From: Malus domestica
Lineage: Eukaryota > Streptophyta > Magnoliopsida > Rosales > Rosaceae
Assembly: GCF_042453785.1 (NCBI RefSeq)
Contig: NC_091677.1
Span: forward strand, 32,781,001-32,845,000
Direction of reading: 5' to 3'
Length of the DNA: 64,000 nucleotides
The notes under the pieces were generated by a model. That model did not search any database, was not told the DNA's origin, and saw only the letters and a list, made by a program, of their open reading frames with translations. Of this stretch, positions 44,440-57,258 are shown in pieces (position 1 is the first letter of the stretch; every line of letters starts with the position of its first letter). The translations under genes and the position numbers were made by a program.

Positions 44440-45970
44440 CCTAATCTTATCATTTCTCGTGTGCCCACACATCCAACGAAACATCATCATCTCCGCTACA
44501 CCCATTTTATGTACGTGTTGATGCTTCACCGCCTAACATTTCGTGCCATACAACATCGCCGACCTTATTGTCGTCCTATAAAATTTTCCCTTGAGCTTTA
44601 GTGGCATACGACGGTCACATAACACGCCGGATGCACTCTTCCACTTCATCAATCCAGCTTGTATTCTATGGTTGAGGTCTCCATCTAACTCTTCGTTCTT
44701 TTGCAAGATAGATCCTAAGTAGCGAAAGCGGTCGCTCTTTGGTACTTCTTGGTCTCTGATCCTCCTCCATTTGCACTGAACTTGCACTCCATATATTCTG
44801 TCTTTGATTGACTTAGGCAAAGACCTTTAGATTCCAACACTTTTCTCCCAAGGTTAAGCTTCGCATTTACCCCTTCTTGAATTTCATCTATCAACACTAT
44901 ATCGTCTGCGAAAAGCATACACCAAGGAATATCATCTTGAATATGTCCCGTTAACTCATCCATTACCAATGCAAAAAGGTAAGGACTTAAAAATGAGCCT
45001 TGATGTAACCCTACAGTTATGGGGAAGCTTTCGGCTTGTCCTTCATGAGTTCTTACGACAATCTTTGGTCCATCATACATATCCTTATAGCTTGGATATA
45101 TGCTACTCGTACTCCTTTCTTCTCTAAAATCCTCCAAAGAATGTCTCTTGGGACCCTATCATACGTTTTTTCCAAATCTAAAAAGACCATGTGTAAATCC
45201 TTTTTCATATCTCTATATATTTCCATCAATCTTCGTAAGAGATAGATTGCCTCCATGGTTAAGCGCCCTGGCATGAACCCGAATTGGTTGTCCGAGACCC
45301 ATGTTTCTTGCCTCAGTCTATGCTCAATGACTCTCTCCCATAGCTTCATTGTATGACTCATTAGCTTAATACCCATATAGTTCATGCAATTTTGTATGTC
45401 GCCCTTATTCTTGTAGATAGGCACCAAAGTGCTCTTTCACCACTCATTTGGCATCTTCTTCATTTTCAAAATCCTATTGAAAAGGTCTGTGAGCCATGCT
45501 ATACCTGTCTCTCCCAATACCTTCCACACTTCGATCGGTATATCATCTGGGCCCACTGCCTTTCTATGCTTCATCTTTCTAAAGCTACAACCACTTCTTC
45601 CTTCCTAATTCGGCGCTACACTTTTCTGAGTTACTCAACCCCCTCAAAGAAGTACTCATTTCATGTCCTTCATTGAAAAGATTATGAAAATAACCTCTCC
45701 ATTTACCTTTGACCGCGTTCTCTGTAGCAAGAACTTTTCCATTCTCATCCTTGATGCACCTCACTTGGTTTAGATCCCTTGTCTTCTTTGCCTTTGCTCT
45801 AGCTAGTTTATAGATATCCAACTCTCCTTATTTGGTATCTAGTCACTTATACATATCGTCATAAGCCGCTAGCTTAGCTTCTCTCACATCTTTCTTCGCC
45901 TCCTGCTTCGTTATTCTATACCTTTCACCGTTTTCATCAGTCATATCCTTGTATAAGGATGTACAAGATA
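44440..45970 (-). pseudogene. LINE reverse-transcriptase fragment
   Basis: Minus-strand pieces of a [26 protein letters not shown] and [15 protein letters not shown] (about 45330-45427), [29 protein letters not shown] (with the F-x-D-x-E palm motif), [20 protein letters not shown], and [10 protein letters not shown] (catalytic FADD, about 44900-44930). The sequence after this to about 44530 is the RT connection region. Stops and frameshifts are present. It lacks both the 5' endonuclease and the 3' tail. The family is the one whose C-terminal tail appears at 59340. Confidence 0.8.
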
Positions 45971-46281
45971 GAACCTATGGTTGAGATCAAATCTAATGGT
46001 AAAAGAAAAAAAGATTTGACAGCCCAAAATTAAATCTAATGGCTAAAATAATTAAGAAAATTGTTTAAATCAAATTTAACTTAAAACTTTATAATACCTA
46101 TGTATTTGTATGATTTTTAATTACTTATCGGAATTTAAATATTTATATTAAAATGTTCATAAAAAAATTAGGATAATCTACATAAATTTATTTTTGAAAA
46201 AGTTTCCGAAAAAAAAAGCTAAAATAATTATTTAATAGTTTCGGTGTAAAATTTTAAGCTATAAGTGTTGGAGGAGAAAAG
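45971..46281. other. AT-rich sequence between two LINE fragments
   Basis: No gene or recognisable element. Confidence 0.4.
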
Positions 46282-46800
46282 TTTTTTTTTTTTTTTATGA
46301 AGAAGAAATTTATTAAAGCTTAAAACCTTTAATACAACCGCTTTCCATACAATCAAAATTAAATGCCTCCATAGCCGAAATCAGAAGACAAAAATCCCAA
46401 AAATGTGGGTTTGTAACAGTGAAGCCCACATGAGCTAATGCGTCCGCCACGAAATTAGCCTTCCTATAAATATGCTTCCAACTGATATGCTGAAATTCAT
46501 AAGCCAACCATTTGATGTCCTCTATGATAGGTTTATGATGTCAAGGGGACATCCAAACATCTTGCACCACCTAGATGACAAGCTTAGAATCCCCTTCCAC
46601 CATCAGCTTCTTCACAACTTTGTGCCTAGCCAACAAAAGCCATTTCTTTAAAGCAACTGCCTCCGCAACCAAAATGATGGCGTCATCAAGGTTCAATGCT
46701 CCAACACCAACAGGTTGCCCTTCCTCATTTCTAAGAACAAAAGTAGCTGCATAACGATCCAAACTAACCGACCCATCACAGTTTAATACCACATAACCAT
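46282..46800 (-). mobile_element. 5'-truncated LINE: RNase H and poly-A tail
   Basis: The minus strand carries a plant LINE RNase H domain (MVLNCDGSVSLDRYAATFVL, AEAVALKKWLL, LMVEGDSKLVI, then HISWKHIYRKANFVADALAH) with an internal stop near 46570. The reading frame ends at 46313, followed by AATAAA and a run of about 15 A (46282-46296 as T on the plus strand). The 5' truncation near 46800 and the poly-A tail fit target-primed insertion. Confidence 0.8.
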
Positions 46801-47856
46801 GGGAGATGTTCTTATGGAGAGAGAAAGAGAAAGAGAGAGTGTGAGTTTACAGGGTAATAATAGGATGACACGATTGTGATAGAATGTGAGTTTACAGTGT
46901 AACAATAGGATGACACGGGTGTGAGATATACAAAAAAAAAGTAAAAAGTTGTTTGTTCGAAATTACTTTAATGTCCCATATTTTTCGTTTCTCACATTTT
47001 TTTCAGTTATGTATTAAAGGTTATAATTGTAATTAAGGACGGTGCTTTTGTGAATATTTGCAAAATGGAGGCTAAAATGGTAGAGAGAAGAGAGAGACAA
47101 ACGAAACCCCTAAAAGGGCCGTAAAAGGTAATGAAATGACGTGGGTGAAGATCTTTTTTCGACTTCTTTCTCTTTTTCTTCGCTTATGCGACTGCTACAG
47201 GAGCGATCCCTCCCCCCTCCCCCTACTCTCTCTCTGTCATCGTCTACCTTTAACTCTTTTCACAATTTCTCTGTCCCACTTCAGGTACCGTACCTTCAAT
47301 CCATCTCTCTCTCTCTCCTCCCTTTTAGATCTCAGTTATGGCTTTTCCGGGTTGGATCCAACGTGGGTTCTTATTTATTTTTTCAGATTGTCCTAAATTA
47401 TAAATTCTCCCCCATCTGCTAGTGTTACGTACAGCTACCTGATTTCATTGGCTAATTTCATCTAATTTACTTTTGAATTAGTTGAGAAATGGGTCTTACT
47501 TGTACGTGTATGAATTTTTGTATGTTTGCACTTTGCCCATTTGTTGGGTTTCTGAGAATTGATCAAAGCATTGAACTTTACTAACACTTGCTTCATATGT
47601 GTTGTTTTTGTTGTTGGGTAGGTGTTCATAGATAGGATTAGCTGAGACGGAATCGAATTGCTGCCATGGAGTTTCATTATTGTTTCTTGGGTTGCAAAAT
47701 GAGAAGTTTTGATACGCTGAATTAAAGGCAATAAGGTTTTTCCAAACTGGGATTTGGATTGGCATTGCAATCAATAAATTTCTTTGCGAAGGCGTTATCA
47801 GCTTACTGATTTTGGGGCTCTAATCCGTTCAGTTAAGTTGGTACCGTCTTTGCATC
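46801..47856 (+). promoter_or_regulatory. promoter and 5' UTR region of the plant cysteine oxidase gene
   Basis: A purine-rich patch with two copies of a GTGAGTTTACAG and GGATGACACG unit lies at 46830-46920. A pyrimidine-rich leader (CTCTCTC runs) follows at about 47215-47320. CACTTCAG/GTACCG at 47284/47285 could be the donor of a 5' UTR intron ending before the ATG at 47857. This intron is inferred, not proven. Confidence 0.45.
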
Positions 47857-50800
47857 ATGCCATATTATATTCAGAGACTCTATAATGTATGCAAATCTTC
47901 ATATACGCCGACCGGACCTTTGTCAGAAGAAGCCCTGGAAAGAGTTCGTGTCAAACTAGGTATGATCCTTTAATTTTTTTTTTTTTTATAATAATCCAAA
48001 CATTTTCAAATTTTGCTTGCCTTTTCTGCTACTTCGTGTTGTGCTGTGCTAATTATATGCCATGCCTAGTTGGAATGTTTGAGACAAAGATCAATCCTGT
48101 TTTAAAGCAAATTGTTTATTTTCAGCAAGAAATATTGATTTGAAAACCTTAAAGAAACAAATATACTAGGTTCCGGGACAGTTTTGGAGTTTCTGTTCTA
48201 CCCGCCAATTGAAGTGCTCCCCACTAAGTCATAAACTGGAAAGCAGTTATCGATTAGTTTAGTTAACTTGCTAATCTAGCTATTTAGGAAACCGAAGACT
48301 ACAAGTCAGAAATGAACGTCAAAACACATGAATCGTTAGCTAAACATAGAGAAAATGTAAATATTTGAGATTTAAACTTCTTTCAAGTTTAAAGTAATCC
48401 CAAGTTCACACTCAGAAGCTAACGGGGCAAAAGATGAAAGCACTTTCGAACATATATAATAATAAGATTGATACTTATTTTGCTTTAACAATCCCTTGTC
48501 AATTTTACACCCTGCTGCTGTGAAATTCGTAATAGATTTGATCTATAAGTTGGTTGGATTCCATATAGTACTATGTCAGATGCTACTGCTAATGCTTGCT
48601 GGGAGTTTAGTAGATTGGATCATCCATTCGCATACATCATACTCATTCCTTGATTACTCCATGACTTGATTTGTATTTTATTGGTTTCTTGTTGCTTGCA
48701 CTTGATTGATTTTCTTGTGGATTAGAGTCTGAAATTGTTTTAACTTGCACTTGATTGATTTTCTTGGGCTTATTGGCCATCAGCTGCCTGAACTCATTTA
48801 ACCAGCCCACTGAGGCATTAAAAAAAATTATTTGGTGCCAAAGGCCTATGTGGAAATCTTGAGCCATTAGAACTACAAATCTCTTTATAAGTAACATGTT
48901 TCCCTTGTGATGAAGGGTTACGTTTTACTAGAAATAGATGCTTATGAATATTATGAGAGCGTCTTCTCAAAAAAAATGAATATTATAAGAGCTTAAGACA
49001 TTTAAACTAGTATTGGATATCTTTAGACACCTAAGTACACTAGTTTAATCCTTACGTTCATCTTTGATATTGTCTCAAGCTTCTTCACATGCTGGAAAGC
49101 TTTTTGCACAAGCCTTAATGGTTCTAGTTTTACCATTTCTCAGGCACCTCATTTGGCAAGCTTTTCCATAAAGGGGTCTTCTAAGGCACCTCATTTTTCT
49201 TTCTATCCACAGAGTAGTGTGAAATCTTATTGTGAACCCCTCTTTTGTTCTGTTTTTCAAATTTAACCCTGCTTATGTTTTTTATTTCAGAGAAAATTAA
49301 GCCTGCAGATGTAGGTCTCGAACAGGAGGCACAAGTGGTGCGTAATTGGTCAGGTGCTATGCCTGAGCATAATGGGATTCAGCAGTCACTTCCACCAATC
49401 AAATACTTGCATTTACATGAGTGTGGTAGCTTTTCTGTGAGTACAGGACTACAAATCATCAGTTATTGATTAAAACTTGTTTGGGTTCCATTTCGATTGT
49501 GAGATTTCAAATTTAGAGATTTTAGTTTATTCAAAGTTAAATTTCGTGAGAATAATTATTACCAATACATAAAAGTTTGTTTTTATGTGGGATGAAATAG
49601 ATATGCATGGATTTCAAATGATTCATTGATTTCAAATTTATAATATTATGTTAAGTCTAGTTGTTTCAAATACGTTGCACTTAGTATTTGTACATTTTCC
49701 TAACAAAAATAAGCTTTTTATTTTTATTTTTATAGGAATAATAAACCTATTATTAACTGCAAGACCATATTTATAAATCTCCTCAACCAACATTAGAGTT
49801 TTAACTATTATATAATCTCATAAGTCCGCACAATCAATGCTCACTTAGAATTAGAAATCTAAGTGTCAGAAGACTACAAAACTGATTTACTGGTATTGAG
49901 CAATTGCTTTTACTTTTGGCAGATAGGAATTTTTTGCATGCCGCCTTCCTCTATCATACCTCTTCATAATCATCCTGGAATGACTGTGTTGAGCAAGCTT
50001 CTATATGGTACATTACGTGTTAATTCATATGACTGGGTTGATTTTCCTGGCCCTGCCGATCCATCAGAAGGTGTGATTTTCAATGTCTCTCGTCTACTTT
50101 ACAATGTTGGTTAATGTACTGTTTCCTTTACCTGATACCTCATTTGCATGATTTCAAAAATTAAACAGCATCCTGTTTGTGAGTGTTCGTATCTAGCTTG
50201 TTCTATGCTTTCACATTTTTTGGTATTCTCTTAACTGTTTTTTGCTGGTTGATTGTGCGGGAGTGGCAAAGATTCTTTCTTATGGTTAGATCTTCAATAT
50301 TTCACTCTTATTAGCCTTAGGTAGTAAAAGAGGGACGCAAAATGCTTCATTTTGCAAGTTGAGGAAATTACGCATTCCCCCAGCTTGATATTGACCTAGT
50401 CTCAGCATGCAGATAAGTATGAACTTATCATGGTGTATGCTGTCTGTAACCTACTTGAGACATGTCACGGTTTGCATTAAGGGTGGTTGGTGAACATGTG
50501 CGGTCAATTTTTTCGTTATGATGAAATGAGTCCAAAGTTTCGCGATTTTTGTTATACTGTTGGTTGCAAGTTTAGCAAGGCTAAGGATTTGGTAAGGGGT
50601 GGTATCCTAAGGATTGGTTGACTGCTGCTGCTATGCTGCTTTCCAGCAACAGGGCCATGCAATCTCCAATATGATCTGTGATTTTATTAACTGCCCTCAT
50701 CCATTTGGGAAGGGGTGTGCATTGTAGCCCCAGATAGACCAGATAACTTGAGGGTCTTGTCTTGATGGGCACCTGGGCGCCAATGCTGGGGATGAAAATC

Positions 50801-51741
50801 TTCTTCCAACGTGTTTTTTGCTGTGGAAGAACTTTAGAGTGAGGTTTAAGGATTCTATTTGAGCTCTTTTTGGCATTCAGTAATATATCATTATATTTTA
50901 TTTGGATTTCTTTTAGTTAGTTTTTGACTGTTCCAAATGCAATTATGGAAAGATGGGAATGAGCTTGCTGAATTACTTTGTCTCTCTTACCTATTTCAAC
51001 ATCCATGTTTCAAAAGTTGGGAATGTTTCTCTTGTGATTGTGAGTGAGGCGGATACGTCATATTGTTAACTGGGGAGATGTGAATTGTTAGCTTGGAAGC
51101 TTGGTGTTGGATGTAATCTGTTTTAAATTTTATATAATTTTATGTTTTAATTTTTTAGAGGAGAGATCTCACCTAAGAAATGTTGAGGGATGAACGACTT
51201 TGTTTAGTTCACGATCTATTCATATTTTGGAAATCTGGGTTTTTGCAGCGAGACCTGCAAAGCTGGTCAAAGACACTGACATGACCGCGCCCTGTCCACC
51301 AACAGTTCTTTACCCCACAACTGGAGGCAATATCCATAGCTTTAGAGCTATAACTCCCTGCGCCATCTTTGACATCCTAGCTCCGCCTTACTCTTCTGAA
51401 GAAGGACGACACTGCAGTTATTACCGGAAGTCCTCAAGAAGAGATCTGCCTGGTAATGAAATTTGTCTACTTTTCTGGTTATTAGAGTTGCAAATATTCC
51501 AATTGGTCCTAAAGTCAAGGATAACTGATAACCGCCAAGTACATTTCGTCAATGTTGCTGCTGATATTGATATGTTTTTTTGTTCGTTTGTTTGTTTGTT
51601 TGTTTGTTTGTTTGGAATGAAGCTGATCTTGAGCTCGATGGAGTTATAGAGCCTCAAGTGACTTGGCTAGAAGAGTTTCAACCTCCCGAAAACTTTGTGA
51701 TTCGCAGAGGGCTGTACAAGGGCCCCGTTATTAGAACTTGA
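47857..51741 (+). CDS. PCO: plant cysteine oxidase (PCO4/5 type)
   Basis: Five coding exons, 47857-47959, 49291-49436, 49923-50070, 51249-51452 and 51623-51741, join in phase to a 239-residue protein, with all GT-AG splice sites. It starts [16 protein letters not shown] and ends [12 protein letters not shown], as in PCO4/PCO5. The cupin core has [20 protein letters not shown] with the iron ligands His98 and His100, and NIHSF with the third ligand His162. PCOs are Fe(II) thiol dioxygenases that oxidise the N-terminal Cys of group VII ERF factors and VRN2/ZPR2. This marks them for N-degron degradation when oxygen is available, so PCOs act as plant oxygen sensors. A (GTTT)n tract (about 51580-51612) sits just before the acceptor of exon 5. 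Introns 1 and 3 exceed 1 kb. Confidence 0.95.
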
Positions 51742-52661
51742 GAATTCTTGTTACATTTCTAGCTGAATTTGCTTTTTTCAAGATAGGAAACATTGAGGGG
51801 AACAACAGTGGCAATAATTTTGGGTTATGTAAGTTGCGCATTTGACTTGTACATAATAACTACGCCGTTGTAGTCAGATTTACTGACTTTGCATTGAACT
51901 AGGAGAGTAGTCGATGAAAGTTGTCAAAAAATGAAATCATGGACATTCACATTCCCGTTGGCAGTGTGACGAACGATCGTATGTGGCTCGGTTGTATTCT
52001 TCATTAAAAGGTTGTTCTTGCAACCAACCTTTCTAAGTGTTTTTCACGAAACTGCAGTCTGCAGTGTCAAGTTCCTCAGAATTCTGACCTCAATTGCTGT
52101 GGGCTTCTAATGCAAATCTGGGGTCAAGAGGGTCTATAAGTTTTGGGCTTCAAGCAGGGAGGGCCGATTAGTATGCGTGTCCAAGCCCATTACACAAGTA
52201 ATTCATGGTTAAGTCTTATTTTTATTAAGCTGTGTCGAAATTTTAGTGTCAGCAGAAAAATGAGATTGGTGTGGAGTTCAAAAGGGCATTGCAAAGAATA
52301 AGTCTTATTTTTATTTTTGGTACAATGATGTGTAAACATTGCGAACTTTTTTTTATTTTTCTTTTCTACGACCATGAAAGGGGAAATATAAACTCCAATA
52401 TTGAGAAGAGAAATATACGACAGCTAGTGCTCGGCACCATCTTCGCATTGTACTAATTAATGCATATTTAATTATCATACCATCTAATATGCTTGAATTT
52501 CTTGAAACCTTGTTTTATTAATACCTTTGAATTACAAACAACAAATTACATAAGTGTTATACATATAAAAAGAAAGGGAAATTATAAGGCACACACGACT
52601 GTACTCCCCTCTCCCTTCCTCCCTATATCCCTTGACGTCATCATTGATGACCAGTAATTAC
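51742..52661. other. 3' flank of PCO and start of duplicated unit 1
   Basis: From about 51877 the sequence is duplicated at 54829 onward (GAACTAGGAGAGTAGTCGAT, TGAAAGTTGTCAAAAAATGA and CAACCAACCTTTCTAAGTG). It includes the PCO downstream region and the 3' flank of the small gene at 52662. No other gene. Confidence 0.55.
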
Positions 52662-53000
52662 TCATGTAGTACTAGAGCCACAACCTCCGCCCCCACCACA
52701 ACCTCCACCCCCGCCCCCATGGTCGCCTCCACCATGCCCCCCATGGCCATCTCCTCCGCCCCCATGACCGTGGTGGCCATGTCCTCCGCAACCTGTTGCA
52801 TCTCCAGCAGCACCAGAATAATAAGACGCACCACTATTCTTCTTCCTGCTTGACGACTTACCGCAAGAAAATATGACAACTGATATTACAGAGAAGGACA
52901 TTAAGATCATGCAGAAAAGGAAAAGACCACCAGCATTTGGAAGCAGTAAATCTGCATGACTAGCAGCTATAGTAACAATGTTCCTGCTGCTCCTAGCCAT
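52662..53000 (-). CDS. small single-pass membrane protein with Gly/His-rich tail (1)
   Basis: Intact 112-residue frame, no intron needed. Residues 1-24 (MARSSRNIVTIAASHADLLL) precede one hydrophobic span (about 25-46, LFLFCMILMSFSVISVVIF). A basic SCGKSSSRKK stretch and a Gly/His-rich tail with HGHHGHGGGGDGHGG repeats and two GCG units follow. I do not recognise a named family. It resembles unnamed plant glycine-rich membrane proteins. The span and the Gly/His tail suggest a membrane-anchored protein whose tail could bind metal or cell-wall material, but this is inference. A TATA motif at 53077-53084 lies about 80 bp upstream of the start. It is a near-duplicate of the gene at 56881. Confidence 0.75.
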   Translation of the reverse strand: MARSSRNIVTIAASHADLLLPNAGGLFLFCMILMSFSVISVVIFSCGKSSSRKKNSGASYYSGAAGDATGCGGHGHHGHGGGGDGHGGHGGGDHGGGGGGCGGGGGCGSSTT

Positions 53001-55435
53001 TTTATTTATTTATTTGGCGATCCAAACTCTAGGAAGAGGAATTTGTATACAGCTCCTAGCTAGCTACATCTTTTGATATAAATAGAATTTTTTTAAGATA
53101 AGTGACTTTATCTCCACCATTGCATTACCACCATGGACGGAGCCACTTGGGGCCACGGGGCGGATGCCCCTCCACTCAATACTTTTTGTTGGTACAAAAT
53201 ACATGTTTGCAACATCAGTAAGGTGTATCACTAGTTTACTTCTTGTGACATTATCATTAACTCTTCTAGTTGCTACTGTCAACTTTGAAAGGGTATTTTT
53301 ATTCATGAAATTTCTGAAGAATTGATTGAGAAATCAGATGGGAGATTAATAGATGAATGATAACGTGTTACTTTGAGAGAGAGAGAGAGAGAGACTTGAT
53401 GGTACTGGTAGTGAAGTTGTCATGCAACGTCGAGAGATATTTTAATATGTTGTATGAAAAAATCTGATAGATTAATATGTAAGTATTTTGTTTAATAAAT
53501 TCTCTAGTTTTTTTTTTAATTTATGACTTTATTATTTGAAGATCCCATACGAGGATCACGTGCGTATGTTGCCAAAGCTTGTGGGGAATTATGTTCATAA
53601 TTGGCTTTTGACTTTGTCTTGTGAAAGTGGTCCATTAGGCAATGCACTCAGTTGATGATTTGATTCAAATATATGAATACGATCTAGTCAAATTTCATTT
53701 TATCAAAAGTGTATAAAGTTTTTAAAAATAAAATAATTAGAGGTTGTTTGATTAGTTTTTATTTTATATTGTTTATAGGACGAAAACTTATTCTCAATTG
53801 TACGAGGATTTTTATTATTTTTATTAAGCAATTGGGCCATTATTGCCCTCCTACCTACCTAAATGGATTAGCCACGTTTTAATTTTTTTTGCACCAAGCG
53901 CGTGGCCTTCAAGCACGAGTGGAGGAGAGTTACTGACCAAAAAGTGAACGTGAGACCGCATTACACGCCATTTAGCGTTTGCTCAAACACCGTTGGATTT
54001 CTTAGATCTGATGGTCCACATTAATCAATCTTTTTTATTAAAACAAAATTTTGAAAATAAAAGCAACTTGAAAATGTATTTTGTTATACCTTGTCATTTT
54101 ATATCTATCTCACCATCCATCCTTCACTCTTACAATTTCTCATTTCCGATCATATATGTACTTTTCCTACATTTTAATCACACCAAAAAAACAAAAAAAA
54201 CAAAAAAAAAAACTAAATAATTATCAAACGAAGTTTAATATTGGCACCCTCAAAATCTTGTGGAAATTGCATGTGGAGTGGGTACACCACTACAATTGGA
54301 CGCTGCCGAAAGAGATCGCACTTACGGTCATTATGCTCGGGTTTTGGTGGATGTTGATTTAATGACTAATCTTCCAATATTATTTCAACCAGAACATTGT
54401 GTTAATTTGTTTGTGGTACTATTAGATAACTAAATACTTATTTATCTGAATGAATTATTTCAAGGATGGTTTTTCAATGGACTTTCAAACGAACAGTTCA
54501 AATTATGAGCAATATCATGAAATGTGTGCAAACAAGTAATTAACGTCGTATTAACTTATTATTTAGTTAGAACTACTCTATATTTATATATGGACAACGA
54601 GAAGTTCTCCATTTGTATCCAATTAGTCTTTTAATACAATGTTAACTACTCATTTGGCCTCACTCCACCATGTTATCTCATGATTTAAACCATTTAATAT
54701 TTAGGTCATTATTTGATGATTATTCTTACTCAAAAAATGAAAACTAATGAAAAGAACGATAAGAACAAAATAAAAGGTAAAAATGAATAGTAACATGATT
54801 GATTTTTTAAGATAAAAATGTGACTTACTGACTTTACATTGAACTAGGAGAGTAGTCGATGAAAGTTGTCAAAAAAATGAAACCATGGACATTCACATTC
54901 CCGTTGGCAGTTTGACAAACGATCGTATGTGCCTCGGTTGTATTCTTCATTAAAAGGTAGTTCTTGCAACCAACCTTTCTAAGTGTTTTTCACGAAACAG
55001 CAGTCTGCAGTGTCAAGTTCCTCACAATTCTGACCTCTATTGCCGTGGGCTTCTAATGCAAATCTGGGGTCCAGAGGGTCTATAAGTTTTGGGCTTCAAG
55101 CAGGGAGGGCCGATTAGTATGCGTATCCAAGCCCATTACACAAGTAATTCATGGTTATAGTGCTACACTTGTGAGAACTCAAGGGCGGCCTAATATCAAA
55201 TTTTTTACTTATTTATTAAACATTTTTGTTTACCTTTTCAAATGTAACATGATTGTAAGTTATTAAAGTATTTTTGTTTAAATTTTTTATGAAGAAATAG
55301 TTCCAAGGGTGTAGAGTGGAGCGAATATTAAGCTCTAGGGTGTGAAGTGTCGAAATTTTAGTGTTAGAAGAAAAATGAGATTGATGTGGAGTTCAAAAGG
55401 GCATTGCAAAGAATAAGTCTTATTTTTATTTTGCG

Positions 55436-55555
55436 AACTTTAACGAAAAGCTTTCTGATACTGTTCATTTTAACGAAAAATCATATTTTTACACTAAAAA
55501 GTCAATCTTTGTACTATTCACTTTACCCTTTATTTTGTCCTTATTAAAGTTCTAA
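55436..55555. mobile_element. short AT-rich repeat (family shared with 58495)
   Basis: The sequence TTAACGAAAAGCTTTCTGAT, then ACTGTTCATTTTAACGAAAA, then TACTATTCACTTTACC is a repeat also present, degenerate, at 58495-58612. It sits at the left edge of the insertion in unit 2. Confidence 0.55.
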
Positions 55556-55666
55556 AAAACACTAGGTGCTAGTCGGGCGGCGGACAAGGACCTAGCACTT
55601 AGGTGGCCTAGGCGGATTTATGTAAATTTATTATTTATCTTATAAATAAGTGTCTATTTACACCTA

Positions 55667-55701
<35 letters not shown>

Positions 55702-56575
55702 TTCTATGGATAATAAAAGAATGATAAAATGCAAAAATAAAAGTAAAACAATACACAAAGTATATACATCCAAAAAGACAACCCAAAAAGACCTTGTATG
55801 TTTAGTTATTTACAAATAAAACCCTAACCTAAAGATGATAAAAAATTCGACAACCAACTTCTAGATATTTTGTTTAATTTATTATATATTCTCAATTCAT
55901 TATTTATTAAAAATTAATTTTCTTTATTCATTGAATCATTTCTTCTGACACCCAACTCAATTACTCTCATCTTCTTTTTCTATATGCCATCAACTCCAAA
56001 GTCACATCCCTTAGTCACATCCCTTCTCTTCACTTCTCCCCACTCAAACCCAATTACTCTCATCTTCTTTTTTTCTATGCCGTCAATTCCAAAGTCTCCA
56101 TCCTTTATCTTCGCTTCTCCCTTGGTTTAAACAAGCCTTGCCTAGTTACCCTCTCCCTGTGGTGTCATCCTGTCATCGACCAAACAAGCCTTCATCTTCA
56201 TCAAACCGCAGATCCCGACCAACCCAACCTAAAAATCAACTAAATTGTGTAGGTCAATGTAGTGGCGATCCCTGACAGCGATGGATTCAAGAAGTTCCAG
56301 ACAACTCTTTCTCTTCTTTCAACAACAAAATTGCAGATCTTTCTCTCCTTCCTCAACAGATCACTCTCTTGTCGTCAGTACAAAGAGTTTTATTTTTTAT
56401 TTTTTTTTTGGGTTACAAAACCAAGAGGCCGCCTAGCCTGCGTTGCCCGCCCAACGACCGCTTAGCCCACCTAGATACCGATTAATAGTCATTCCCATTT
56501 GTTGAACAATTTCATAATAATCGCGGCGGAGGCCCGCTGTCCAACGTCTAGGCGGCCAAAAACATTGGGAACTTT
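55556..56575. mobile_element. TIR-like element with CCTAGGCGG-rich arms, ~1 kb
   Basis: The left arm has ACACTAGGTGCTAGTCGGGC and GGTGGCCTAGGCGG. The right arm, reverse-complemented, has CCGCCTAGACGTTGGACAGC and GGTATCTAGGTGGGCTAAGC. It is absent from the paralogous site (near 52350). The interior is non-coding with CTCATCTTCTTTTTCTAT direct repeats (about 55967 and 56060). Resembles the element at 24025-25860. Confidence 0.55.
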
Positions 56576-56880
56576 CTTTTATTTTTCTTTCATATTACCA
56601 TGAAGGGGAAATATAAACTCTAATATTGAGAAGAGAAATATACGACAGCTAGTGTTCGACGCCATCAACGCACTGTACTAATTAATGCATATTTAATTAT
56701 CATACCACTTAATATGCTTGAATTTCTTGAAACTTTGTTTTATCAATACCTTTGAATTACAAACAACAAATTACTTAAGTGTTACATATAAAAATAAAGG
56801 GAAATTATACGGCACACGTGACTGTACTCCCCTCTCCCTCCTTCCCTATATCCCTTGACGTCTTCATTGATGACCAGTAA

Positions 56881-57258
56881 TTACCATGTAGTACTCGAGC
56901 CACAACCTCCACCCCCGCCCCCATGGTCGCCTCCACCATGACCCCCATGGTCGCCTCCACCATGCCCCCCATGGCCATCTCCTCCGCCCCCATGGTGACC
57001 TCCACCATGGCCCCCATGGCCATCTCCTCCGCCCCCATGGTCGCCTCCACCATCATCCCCACCGCCATCTCCTCCGTCCCCATGATGCGTATTCTTCCTC
57101 TTCTTGCTAGACGACTTACCGCAAGAAAATATGACAACTGATATTACAGAGAAGGACATTAAGATCATGCAGAAAAGGAAAAGACCACAAGCATCTGGAA
57201 GCAGTAAATCTGCATGACTAGCAGATACAGAAACAATGTTCTTGCTGCTCCTAGCCAT
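56881..57258 (-). CDS. small single-pass membrane protein with Gly/His/Asp-rich tail (2)
   Basis: Intact 125-residue frame, paralogous to the gene at 52662. The first 58 or so residues differ by few substitutions (MARSSKNIVSVSASHADLLL; membrane span LFLFCMILMSFSVISVVIF). The tail has been replaced by expanded HGGDGGGDDGGGDHGGGGDG and HGGHGGGDHGG repeats, ending GGCGSSTTW. The same TATA motif (57339-57346) and 5' UTR are present. The tail-length difference suggests repeat slippage. Codons for the tail are strongly GG-biased, producing long open antisense frames that are not real genes. Function unknown. Confidence 0.75.
   Translation of the reverse strand: MARSSKNIVSVSASHADLLLPDACGLFLFCMILMSFSVISVVIFSCGKSSSKKRKNTHHGDGGDGGGDDGGGDHGGGGDGHGGHGGGHHGGGGDGHGGHGGGDHGGHGGGDHGGGGGGCGSSTTW

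Larger units (their letters stand above)
53001..56880. other. spacer between Gly-rich genes 1 and 2
   Basis: To about 53612 this is the promoter side of duplicated unit 1. Bases 53613-54828 hold no recognisable gene. Unit 2 starts at about 54829 and is interrupted from about 55436 to 56575 by nested non-autonomous elements. A (TA)n tract lies at about 55669-55699. Confidence 0.5.

Noticed and set aside
52632-52853. Met/Thr/Ser/Pro-rich frame antisense to Gly-rich gene 1
   Set aside because: It is produced by the complement of GGN codons; the minus-strand gene has a conserved N-terminus and a paralogue.
53993-54362. Overlapping 75- and 93-codon frames between duplicated units
   Set aside because: Low-complexity AT-rich sequence with a poly-Lys run; no homologue in the paired unit.
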